DNA of 64,000 nucleotides from Marvania coccoides (Eukaryota; Chlorophyta; Trebouxiophyceae; Chlorellales; Chlorellaceae): assembly GCA_963854735.1 (NCBI GenBank), contig OY978109.1, positions 124,001 to 188,000 of the forward strand, in the 5' to 3' direction. Below are positions 1 to 9,382 of this stretch, in pieces. The position numbers were made by a program, and so were the translations under genes. Position 1 is the first letter of the stretch. Each line of letters starts with the position of its first letter. Below the pieces are notes generated by a model, which was not told the DNA's origin, did no database searches, and worked only from the letters and a program-made list of their open reading frames with translations.

Positions 1-344
1 AGATTATTCATTAAATTTGACGTTTTCTTCCCTTTTCTATATATATTTTTTAATGCAGACAGTGAAGCTCCGAAGCTCACCGCTGGGTTGCAAGCTCAAG
101 AGGACTCTGGGTTGTGGAGCGTGCACGAGTTGGTGTGCTCTTCGGGCTCGTATAAGGTGGGAGATTACATGGGGTGGCGCAGTTGGCGCAACTCCCTGCC
201 TGACGTTAAATCAACAGGATATATGTGAGGCTGCTCCTGCCTAAACCGGCCCAGGTGCAGCTTTTGAAAACCTAAACAAGTGTGTCTTGAACAGTTTATT
301 ATTTACGGGTCTATTATCCGTTTATTTGTTAAAAGCTAGATTGA
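1..344. other. Intergenic, no gene recognised
   Basis: No convincing exon is visible. A tRNA A-box-like string (TGGCGCAGTTGG) lies at 175-186, but no matching B box or cloverleaf follows at tRNA spacing, so this is not called a tRNA. It could be the head of a SINE-like repeat whose tail is the next entry. Confidence 0.4.
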
Positions 345-524
345 TCCAGGAACCGAGGTTGATCCGGCGGATGGAAGGGGGGCTCAGCCTTACTGTGGCG
401 GGGTTTGTGGCACGTCGACTTGCGGTTCCCTATAGGGGCGACTTCGGTAGTAGACGTTACACCAATATGTAGAACCTGATAACCTGAAACCTGAAACCTG
501 AAACCTGAAACCTGAAACCTGAGG
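345..524 (+). repeat. Dispersed repeat family R, diverged copy A with (CCTGAAA)n tail
   Basis: Bases 355-475 align by eye, in reverse orientation, with the repeats at 25480-25911 and 26889-27332. Shared blocks include GCGGATGGAAGGGG, GCCTTACTGTGGCGGG and GTGGCACGTCG. The copy ends in a tandem run of CCTGAAA-type units (476-524), where the other copies end in runs of AAACCCATT. A short tandem 3' tail is typical of some non-LTR retrotransposons and SINEs, so the element probably reads left to right here. Confidence 0.6.
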
Positions 525-915
525 CAGCTTTAGCTTGAAAAACAAAAGGCGGCGGCGTGCCAACAAATCTCTGGGGGAATTGCGTGCACGATCAGGGACG
601 CTGCAAGGCCCGCTGCATGGGTGTCAGCTCCGTCAACACTGCTTGCATTACTCCGATTGAACCGAAGGCAGCTTGCCAAAATTCGAAAATTTTGCGAAGT
701 GCTGGGTTTGCACATACCTCCACCACCGCGTTCAATAAAAATACATTTTATATAAAAAAAATTATTGCATTTTTGTTCCATTCATCGTCCACAAATTCCT
801 CCGTAGGCTGTGTTGCACCTTGCAATATTCGTTTTTTTTCAAATTCGTGATCTAGAATTTTCTTTCGCTGGCTTTTACTCGCAGTGCAGCCCAGTGGGGG
901 ATACGCAGCGTACTC
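525..915. other. 5' flank of the hydrolase gene
   Basis: AT-rich stretches (725-845) and no supported exon. It probably holds the promoter and 5' leader of the gene starting at 916. Confidence 0.3.
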
Positions 916-2566
916 ATGTCGGCAGAGCAAATGCCATCGCCGTGGTGGCACCGCTTTCGCTGGCTGCACAGCTCCCGCGAGGAGGCCGTGGCCGCGCAGC
1001 GCTCGCTCCTCTCGCACGCTGGCACGCGTATTGACGCCGCCGACGTCAGCTGTGGGCCCGACAAAGACCACTACATGCACACCCTGTCCGGTGGCACCAC
1101 CAACACTGCTTCTCCTCAGCTAGTGTACGTCCCGGGATATGGAGCGGGCACCGGCTTTTTGTTCCGCGCCATGGCGGGCCTAGCAGCAGGTTTTCGGTTC
1201 TTCGGGGTGGATCCGCTGGGCACGGGGCTGTCTGGTCGGCCGCCCTTCCGCGCATCGACGACCGAGGAGGCTGAAGATTTTTTCGTAGAGAGCCTGGAGA
1301 AGTGGAGGGAGGCGGCTGGGGTTGACGATTTCGTGCTGGTGGGCCACTCCATGGCAAGTCTTAGTCGCCGAATTTGGTTCTTTATCGAGCTGTATTTATC
1401 CGTTTCCTCGCTTTTTTTAATTCTCAATGTCCCCCCCCCCTTTTCTTGTCCATTCAAGGGAGGCTACATCAGCGCTGTCTACGCGCTGCGCCACCCAGAA
1501 CGCATCAAACACCTTATTCTGGTGTGCCCCGCCGGCTTTGGCAAGCGCCCTGAGGACTGGCAGCCTCCTGAGCCGCTGCGCAACCCCTGGAGCTGGAAAG
1601 GCGCGCTGTACCGCACCGCCCTGGCCGCATGGAACGGTGGCATCACCCCTGGATCGATCATTCGAACCACTGGGCCTCTGGGAAGACGCATCGTACGTTT
1701 GGAGATTTTATTTCCCTAGGAAAATTAGCAGTGGCCCAAGTGAACACGTTGTCTTGTGTGCTCTCACCACTTTTTATTTCTTTCTTTTTCACCGCCAGGT
1801 CGACGGCTATACTCGCCGGCGCTTCCGCCAGGGCCACCACCTCAGCGACGCGGAGACCGAGTCCTTCGCTAACTACATGTACCAAATCCTGGTAGCCAGG
1901 GGCTCTGGCGAGTTTGCGCTGCGCCACATTCTGGAGCCGTTTGCCTTCCCGAGGGCCCCACTGGAGGATCGCCTGCAGGCCCTGCAGGTCCCCGTGACAT
2001 TTATTTACGGCGAGTTTGACTGGATGAACCACAAGGTGGCGTCAAAAGTGGCGGCGGAGCTGCGGGGCGCGCCGTCCGAGAGGGCCAAAACTGCGGCGTT
2101 CTCGCACGGAAAAGTGCTCTTCACGCCCAACGCAGGGTGAGTAGGCTGATAGGAACGCGATCTTGAAGATAATAATAGAAACAGAGCATGCACGACCCCA
2201 TTTTTTCAGAGTTGTTCTCCCCTTCTCATTTGGCACTTGTTTTTTCAACCACGTTTTATTCTCCCTTTCCATATCCCTCCCTTCTGCTTATTTTTCTTCA
2301 TTCGCTCACAACACGTTTTCCTGCGTTTCATATTCGAGTGCAGCCACTACCCCTTCATCGACCAGCCCGGCGTTTTTCTAGAAAACGTGCTGGAGGCGTG
2401 CGGTGAGTACCTGCCAGTGGACGCCGCGCAGCGGGTGCGCCAGGTGGCAGCCAAGCACCCCTTCAGGCCACAGCCGGACGCAGCGGGCGACACAAAGGCG
2501 GAGCTGGACGCAGAGATGAAGAGCAACCCCGCGGCTGCCGAGGCGCACGTCGCAACTGACATGTAA
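916..2566 (+). CDS. Alpha/beta hydrolase, ABHD4/ABHD5 (CGI-58) family
   Basis: Four exons (916-1353, 1459-1692, 1799-2136, 2344-2566) give about 410 aa. The protein has an oxyanion-side LVYVPGYGAG, the nucleophile elbow GHSMGG formed across intron 1, the acid-loop region FIYGEFDWMNHK, and the C-terminal HYPFID, which matches the HX4D acyltransferase motif of the family. Animal ABHD5 has Asn at the nucleophile position; this copy keeps Ser, as in ABHD4-type enzymes, so lipase or N-acyl phospholipid hydrolase activity is possible. Plant and algal homologues act in lipid droplet and phospholipid turnover. Intron 1 starts with GCAAGT, a GC-AG intron; the paralogous phase and the rebuilt GHSMGG support it. 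The last part of exon 4 is duplicated downstream (see 2412-2730). The start is the first ATG of a continuous frame. Confidence 0.85.
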
Positions 2567-2730
2567 ACGAATGCCAGTGGACGCCGCGCAGCGGGTGCGC
2601 CAGGTGGCAGCCAAGCACCCCTTCAGGCCACAGCCGGACGCAGCGGGCGACACAAAGGCGGAGCTGGACGCAGAGATGAAGAGCAACCCCGCGGCTGCCG
2701 AGGCGCACGTCGCAACTGACATGTAAACGA
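2412..2730 (+). repeat. Tandem duplication of the 3' end of the hydrolase gene, 160-base period
   Basis: The segment from 2412 to about 2570, covering the last codons, the stop and a few bases beyond, is repeated without visible change at 2572-2730. The reading frame stops in the first unit, so the second lies in the 3' UTR. Absence of divergence implies a very recent event or an assembly artefact. Confidence 0.9.
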
Positions 2731-3104
2731 AGGGATAATGACTGCAATTCGTTAGTTTAGTTGATTGTTTCTTCTTTTTCTTTTTTACTGCATGCATACA
2801 TTCGTTGATTTGATTGGTTGGGCCTGGCTGCAATGTGCGAGTCTCCGAAAATAGAAAATGATGTTGGACTGGAAGCATCCATCTTGATAGGGACGTGGCA
2901 TGCTGTCATGCAAACGAAGAAAAAATTAATTGTTTTATGCTGTTTGGTGTTTTTTCATGGTCACTCCGAAAGTGATATAATGCGAAATGCAAAGCTGGAT
3001 TCTTTGACAGCTAAATGCAATCGGAGTTGAAGTATTGAGAGTACGAGAGCGTCTCCTTCTGGTCGGCTCTTGTCACTGAGATTTCCACACCAGGAACTTT
3101 TCTT
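2731..3104. other. Convergent intergenic region
   Basis: 3' ends of two convergent genes face each other here. AT-rich, with no exon or repeat recognised. Confidence 0.4.
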
Positions 3105-5452
3105 CTAATTTATCTCCATCGCCACCACCGCAACCTCCAGCATTTCTCCCATCTGCACCTGCCCCTCTTGGCCCTCTTCCGTGGCGTCGCCTCCGCTCGC
3201 AGCGGGTCCTGCGGAAGTGGCGCCTCCAGACCCACCGCCGCCAGGGGAAGTGCCGCTGGCGAGGCCAAAGCCTGGCAGCCCTAACATGCTCTTTGTAAAC
3301 GCGCTGGTCTTGAGCATCGCCTCAGCGGTGTCCAGCGCGTAGCGCACCCTCAGCGCCGCCAGATCCACGTCCACCTTCAGATAAAAGAAAAAAAGTAGAA
3401 TTCTGAATCGAAGCAATAAAAGAAACAAAATTTGGGCACACATGATCCCACCTCTTCCAGCTTCTTCTGCAGCGACTCGGTCTCCACGCTCACCGCCGCC
3501 ATCTGCGCGCTCAGCCCAAAGGCGGCGTCCGCGGTACGCAGCGCGAGCGCCTCCTGGGTCTCCCGCGTGTCCTGCTCCAGGTTGGCAAAGATGAGGGGGT
3601 CGCGGTTCGCCCAGTCGATCTGCAGCAGCGGGTCGCTGGCAATGAGGTCAGCCACAAAGTCGGAAGCAGACGCAGCATCGGTGGCCCCTGGGGCAGGCAC
3701 CTCAACAACCGCACCGTCGAAAACAGCCGCCGCCGCCGAGGGCATGGGCCCGCTCTGCTGGAAAGGGATGGCAGCGGGGGGGTGCGGCAGGTGCTTGCCA
3801 GGGGTCGGCTGCTTGCCAGCGCCAGTCGTGAGGGGCTGCGGGGCAGTGAGGCCAGCCGCGCCAAACTTCGGCGTGATGGGCACGGGGGTGGGTTCTTTGC
3901 CTGCCTTGGCGGACGCCTGCAGGGCAGCAATGCGGTTGTTCTTGAAGTTCTTGCTGGGCTGGTCATTGACCGGTTCCGCTGTGGTGGTAGCCACGGTGGG
4001 GGTCGTGGCGGGGCCTGCTCCGTTGTCGATGGATGGTTTGAGAGCGGCTTTGGGGGTGGGAGAGGCGCCGAACAAGTTGCTGCTGGACCGGAACAGGCGG
4101 CTGGGGGGAGCGGAGATTGGCTTCGAGGCGCCCAGAATTGACGCTGCCACGCTCTTCTTAACGGGAGCATCAGCTTCGGCGAAAGATGGTTTAAAAACAT
4201 CCTTGGTCGCGGTAGCAGCAGCCGTAGGAGCAGCGGCGGCGGAGGGTGGTTTCAGCAGGGGCAGCTGGAGGGGCTTGGTCGCTGCGGCTGCTGCGCTCGC
4301 GGGCAGAGAGGTGGTCGTTTTAGCATGTTTGGCTGGGCTGGGCTTGGAAGGGCGCAGGGGATCCTCGTTTTCTTCCTCGGGAGGTGCTTTCTGGGCAGCA
4401 GCGCCATTGGTCTCCTCGGGCTTCTTGGCGAAGACCGTAGCGAGAGAAGGCTCCAGAGAGCGCCTCTCAGGGATGTCGTTGAAGGGGGCTGCCAGCTTGG
4501 GCGCAGCAGGCGCGGGCTGTTGCTTGGGCGGAGAGGCCTCGCGCTGGACTTCGGTTTGAGCCCGCAGCACGGAGTCGCTGCCGTCGTTTTTTTTCATGGG
4601 TGCAACCTCTTTGGCGGCGGTCTTGGCCTGCTCCTGCTCCACACCTGCGGTCTCCTCCTCGGTCTCTGGCAGCACCAGGGCTTCCTCAGCTGCGCTCTCC
4701 TCAGCTGCAGGTGCAGCCTCCTCTTCGTCTTTTTCTTCCACAGGCTCGGTGCGGGGGAGGACCTCGACCTCGGGCAGCAATTTCTCGATCTGGGCGTCTT
4801 CTGAAGAGGCGCCGCTGGTCTTCTGCGGGCTGCCAGCCCCTGCACCCACGAAAATAAATGTGGCACCGAAAAAGTAGGTCTGAAGGCTTGTAAAATATTT
4901 TAATGAGCTGGGTAGAGCCTCGAAAATTATTTACTGATTTTTCAAACCTGTGGTGACCATGTCCCAGGTCTCCTGCTGCTCCGCTGGCTTTGGCTCCACA
5001 GCACCGCCACTGGGCGCTGCCGCAAAGCCAGGCCCCTCGCTCACGTCCATCAGATCCTCATCCTCTATTTCGAAATCCTGCAAATTAATTTTAGAGCCAG
5101 ATTGGGCGTGAGATGTTGAAAAAATGAGGGTGAAAAAAAATGGTTTGAGAAGCCGACACAGCTAGGCGCTTACTGCGAAAATATCTTTGCCCGCACCCTT
5201 AATATCTGTCATGATGGCAAGCTTTGGACCTCCTGCCCTGCATGATGCACGTTCAAAGACAGTCGGTCCGAAAGAATAGGTGGAGAAAAAATATTCACAA
5301 ATTGCGTACTTCATTTGCTTGCAGCTTCCTCCCATGCCCCCTCCCAGCGGACCTCCTCCTAAAATTCAATTAATCGAACCACGTCAGCAAAACTGCTGCA
5401 GGAGAGAGAACGATTGAAAACTCCACCTGCCTTTCGGGTTGAAACCCGTCAT
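3105..5452 (-). CDS. Unrecognised Ala/Pro/Glu-rich protein with C-terminal coiled coil
   Basis: I do not recognise this protein. Core exons are 3105-3374, 3452-4839, 4948-5077 and 5174-5212, with consistent phases; the frame from ATG 5212 starts MTDIKGAGKDIFA. Reading may begin further up at ATG 5452 (MTGFNPKG, then a Gly-rich stretch), which would need a GC-AG intron. The protein has an acidic start, a long Glu/Ala-rich disordered middle with Lys- and Pro-rich blocks, and near the end a region rich in heptad-like leucines (DPLLQIDWANRDPLIFANLE and onward to QKKLEE) likely to form a coiled coil. A Gly-rich patch follows. A scaffold or trafficking role would be a guess. The opposite strand also has a long open frame, an effect of the GC-rich codons. 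Confidence 0.6.
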
Positions 5453-6234
5453 CCTGCTGGCCCTTGTGCAGAGCGACACCAGCCTCTTAAGCAGCTAAAA
5501 TACAGTTAAATGAATTTTTGGAGTGTTTCAATTGCGAAAATCAAGTTAAAATCGTCTGCCTCGAGCTCGGAGAATTCAACAGACAGCCAGCTTGAAATTG
5601 TGGTATCCCTATGAAATTCGCAATCAGCCTCCAATTTCATGCGTTTTTAATGGGCGGCATTGGCCACGCCTCATTTTCCACTGACTACGGCCAATCCTGC
5701 GTTGATAACTCCTTGCACATGATGATCACGCTAAGGGTTACCTGGGCTCGCTGGCCAGCGCTGTACTCCGAGATGAGCTGAGCAGAGAAGATTGAGCATC
5801 GACGGCCTTGGCACGTATATATGAAAGTAGAAACTATGATTCATGACGTCAAGGTGGTCGAAATTCAACCTCGAAACGAAATTCAACCTCATTTGTAAAC
5901 AATCACAAACAGTTCGGGGGAAAATAAATAAAGTTCTTTGCTGCTCGAATCAAATTTCAATGTATATTTGAGACATAGAGAAAAAATTACAAACGATTCT
6001 CGATTTCATTTTGTTTTATTTGTATATGCCCAGTACTCTCGAGTGTACCCCGAGGACAATTAAGCTCGTGTTGACTTAGTAAATTGTAACAGTGGGAGCT
6101 TATTTGGAACATGCAGCTCATCGATTGTGTCGGACTCTGGGTTACCTCATCATGGCCCTCCTGGCGTCCCTGGAGTCTATGAGAGCCAGCGGTGGGGGCC
6201 CGCCACACACATAATCGGGGCCCAGGCGCGCTTT
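5453..6234. other. Intergenic, contains dispersed motif copy 1
   Basis: No exon supported. Two near-repeats of GAAATTCAACCTC lie around 5860-5890. The dispersed motif (…CGAGGACAATTAAGCTCG) lies at 6023-6069. Confidence 0.4.
6023..6069 (+). repeat. Dispersed CATATGCCC…GAGGATAATTAAGCTCG motif, copy 1
   Basis: Shares TATATGCCC and CGAGGACAATTAAGCTCG with 44033-44071 (same strand) and with the reverse complements at 17227-17253 and 51581-51606. This copy carries extra bases between the two halves. Confidence 0.6.
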
Positions 6235-7852
6235 TCACGCCAAAACAATGGCCGATGGGTCCTAGGGCGTGCAGAAGAAGAAGAAGAAAATATTAATTTC
6301 TCCGGCAGGGAAAATGGTAATAAAATAAAATGAGGACAACATGCGAGAACAGCAATGGATGCACAAGAGCGTAGATTGATGATAATCACATCTTATAACT
6401 TACCGGAGCACAAAAGGTCTTCTTCTCCAGACCATTGACTGTCTCCACGACCTTCGTCTCAAATTTGTGGTAGATAGCGCACTCTGTGCATGTCAGCGGG
6501 TCTTGGAACGACGTGCACTTGCCTGAAGCGCAGGCACTCCAAGACTCCTGAGGAATCGCAGAATAAGGGTGTGGTCATGTTACGGAACGAGGTCAGCCCT
6601 ACGAGAAATGAAACGACGCAAAACTTGGGTCCGTAGGGCACTCACATCTATCCAAGTACAGCTACCATAGCACAACCGGTTTTTGGGGTCGCCATTGTTC
6701 CCAGCACAGCACACACCCGGGGAACAGCCAGCGTAGCGCTGGTATGTGCCATCGTACGCGCACTTGTTGGGGTAGACAAAACCTTTTGCACACTGGGGCT
6801 GGGGTGTTGTGCATCGCTGGCATTTTTTGTTGTTGGAGTAGTACCCCTTGTTCCAGAATTCAGGGAAGACGCACTGCAGGAGTGGAAAGAAAATACATTG
6901 TCGATCAGTCATGAGCGCTCTCAAGGCCAAATTGCGTATAGTAAATAAACAAACATCGTCCTTACCGAAGCGCAAATTCCATTTTTATCAGAATCAGACG
7001 TTTTCAAGCATACGGCCCCGTACTAGCCATTCCACATTGGCGCCTTATAATAATAATTATAGCTCCATCCTGGGGCCAAGTAGCCCCTGCAACCGCTCGT
7101 ACCGCTGTCACTGCGGCAAGATTGTCCCACACCATAATAGCCATAATCAACCAAATATGTCACTCCATCATGGGTGAACACGGATCCGTCCCCGGCGGCA
7201 AGCAGGCGGCGTCGCCCGCCAGGCCCTCCGCTGGTAATGACCGAAGTACCGTTGGAAGAAATCGTGAGGTTGTGTGCAGTACTAGGGTGCTTGGGCTACT
7301 GAGAAACCACGCTACTTTTTTTTTGTGTGGCCGGAATAACTAACCTACGGTACCAGCGGTTTCCTGCCGACTGACCAGCACGCCGTCGGCATCAACCATC
7401 ATGTCGGCCGCTTCCAGCATCACTGGATCTCCTCCCTTGGCCACCAGCACCCCATTGGTGATCTCGGTGTCCTTGCTGCCCTTCACCACGGCGTAGGTGA
7501 GGCCGGCTGTGGCCGCAACCGCCAATAAACTTATGAGCACCCCCACACAGGCGACACGCTTGAAGATCGCAGTTTGGCGCTCCTGTGCAACAATTTCGTC
7601 GATGCCGTTGCAGACCTCGTCGATGGTAACGCGGCCATCCCCGTTTCTGCCAAATGCAATATTTCGGCATGTAAATAATGTACTAGCTACATATACTTTT
7701 TATTTTGCTGACGCCTTCAAGCGTCAGGCACCCCAAATGCAAACATGATTTTTTTATGTAATGGATTCAGCAGCTCACTTGTCCAGGCGATTGACAAGGG
7801 TGCCTGTGCGATTTAAATCCTTTACAGGAATGCCCCCCGATCTTGCTGTCAT
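6235..7852 (-). CDS. EF-hand, single-pass membrane protein with Cys-rich C-terminal module; in-frame TAG
   Basis: Exons 7779-7852, 7376-7646, 6966-7295, 6646-6873, 6404-6547 and 6235-6261 keep phase throughout. Exon 1 and 2 join to make a canonical EF-hand loop DKNGDGRVTIDE, followed by a helix and one TM segment (VGVLISLLAVAATAGLTYAV). The outer part has a Gly/Tyr-rich region, then a Cys-rich module with CQRC, CTTPQPQC, CCAGNNGDP and CTECA. The plus-strand neighbour at 8052 has the same EF-hand/TM start, so these are divergent paralogues. A TAG at 7023-7025 interrupts the otherwise open exon 3 frame (MWNG stop YGAVC). The gene may be a recent pseudogene, may be read through, or the tail may be lost. 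The function is not known; calcium sensing at a membrane with an extracellular Cys-rich tail is inferred. The exon 2/3 junction is the least certain part. Confidence 0.55.
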
Positions 7853-8051
7853 GGTTGCCGCGCACTACCAGAAGTTTCGGCGTATATTTGAGTATGCAAA
7901 TTGCCTCAATTAAATAGAACTAGAGGTTGTTATACCACCCGATCGCGACGACATGACATATGGTATTTTTTTCAGGGTCGCTAAATTCGGCCCTAGATTT
8001 AGAATTTAGGGCCGAGTATTATTAAATTAAATTATTAAAACACAAATCCCA
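7853..8051. promoter_or_regulatory. Shared divergent promoter, unit 1
   Basis: The 199 bases separate the two start codons of the head-to-head pair. Much of it is conserved in 42763-42967 (for example CAGAAGTTTCG and AGAGGTTG.T.TACCACC), in a region that is otherwise non-coding, which fits promoter function. Confidence 0.6.
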
Positions 8052-8972
8052 ATGGCTGACGAGATGGTGGCCCCTGCGGCCCTCAAAATGAGCGGAACAA
8101 TGACCCAGTTTGCTCGGTACAAAAGCCGCTTGCAGCGACTGGACAAGTGCGTACGAGAGCTAATTGTCCTGTTTTACACGGCAAACCGCACGCGTGGAAG
8201 ACATCTGGCAACTTCCCAGGCAACTTCCGCGCCCTCTATTAATCCCCCACATCTCTAAAATTTCGAAACATACTCCCCTCGCAGAAACGGCGATGGCCAG
8301 CTCGACGTCGAAGAAATCGTCGATTCCGTCACCCAGCTGCTTGAAGCTGAGCGCCAGCGCAAGTTTTTCAAGTGGGGGGCCATTTTGGCAGGCGTCATTG
8401 CAGTGCTGGCTGTCGCTGCCTCCACGGGGCTCACCTACGCGATGGTAGCCCTCAACAAAGACACCAAAGTGACCAACACCTACGTGCTGGTAGACAAGTC
8501 CACAGGCAAGCCCCTGCAAGCCCAGTCCTCTGAGATTGCGATTGACCCCCAGACGGGCGCGTTGGTGGTGCGAGGGGGCGGTGCCGGCGCGGTAGCCACG
8601 ACCACAACCATGCAGAAGGCGCGCCTGACAAGCTGGTTGGAGACACTGTACTCTGGCAATGGCTCTGCTGCAGATGTCCAGCACCAGCTTGCCTCCTTGC
8701 GCGCCCTCATCATCGCCGACGCCGAGCCTGGTGCGCCTTACGCTGTGTGGCAGGTGGGAGAGGTGGCACTGCTGGGCGAGGGTGGCCTCCAGGTCAGTAG
8801 CTTGGCCGGCAGCATGGCCACTTTTTTAGCCGATGGCACGACCACTGTTGAAGGGCCTGGGGGGCTGGGGCGGCGCACCCTGGGGACGCGCAGCAACGGC
8901 ACCACCATGGCCATCCTTGAGGAGACGGTTACCCGAGTGAGCGATGAGGCTAGGCGGCGGCGTCAGCGGTGA
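8052..8972 (+). CDS. EF-hand/TM protein, copy 1
   Basis: Two exons (8052-8146 and 8285-8972) give 260 aa. The intron splits the EF-hand loop (LDK / NGDGQLDVEE) at the same place as in the minus-strand paralogue. One TM segment follows (GAILAGVIAVLAVAASTGL). The outer domain of about 180 aa begins NKDTKVTNTYVLVDKSTG, is Ala/Thr/Gly-rich, contains several N-x-T/S sites and ends in an Arg-rich tail. There is no Cys-rich module. The copy at 42968 differs at 6 of 260 residues. I do not recognise the outer domain. A single EF-hand before a membrane anchor suggests calcium-dependent pairing on the cytosolic side; this is an inference. Confidence 0.8.
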
Positions 8973-9382
8973 ACTTGGAAAATTGAGGTTTCAGATTCTG
9001 CTCGTTGTTTGCGCAGCATAGCGTGCAGATTAAAACGCGTGATACTAGGTAAACTGGTGTAGATCTTGGAGAAAGCGTAGAAGGTTTTGTTCTCCCCATG
9101 CATCAATGATATTATCTCCAACCGCACACCAAAAAAACGCCACATACTCATCTTGTCTTTCCAATATTTCTCTCTCTGTCGATATATAATTAGTTGCTAA
9201 CGCGTATCAGACAGCCATCAAGCCCCCTTTATATGGAGCTCACTACCTTTTTCTTCCTCAAATATGTTGCCGGTCACGACAGCAGTTCAACATTTAGGCA
9301 ACAATGAAAATAAATTAAATGAAAAAAGAAGAAGACCAAAAAAATGGAAAGCATTGCAACCGCTGTATATCGCGTTGAAGAT
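8973..9382. other. Convergent 3' region
   Basis: The first 125 bases belong to the duplicated unit. The rest is AT-rich with no exon seen. It separates the 3' ends of the EF-hand gene and the TMEM62-like gene. Confidence 0.4.

Larger units (their letters stand above)
6184..9098. repeat. Duplicated gene unit, copy 1
   Basis: This unit holds a minus-strand EF-hand/TM/Cys-rich gene, a short divergent promoter and a plus-strand EF-hand/TM gene. The second copy is at about 40109-44015. Matching parts are the Cys-rich 3' exons (6235-6873 vs 40168-40858), the promoter with the minus-strand start codon, and the whole plus-strand gene with its 3' flank. The middle of the minus-strand gene is not shared. 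Confidence 0.8.

Noticed and set aside
175..250. tRNA gene suggested by TGGCGCAGTTGG
   Set aside because: No B box or paired acceptor stem at the right distance.
476..524. CCTGAAA tandem units as an interstitial telomere
   Set aside because: The unit differs from known plant/algal telomere repeats (TTTAGGG, TTTTAGGG), and the run sits exactly where other R copies have their AAACCCATT tail, so it is better explained as the tail of the repeat.
3432..4559. 375-codon plus-strand open frame
   Set aside because: It is the reverse complement of a multi-exon minus-strand gene with good splice sites; composition is an artefact of GC-rich codons.
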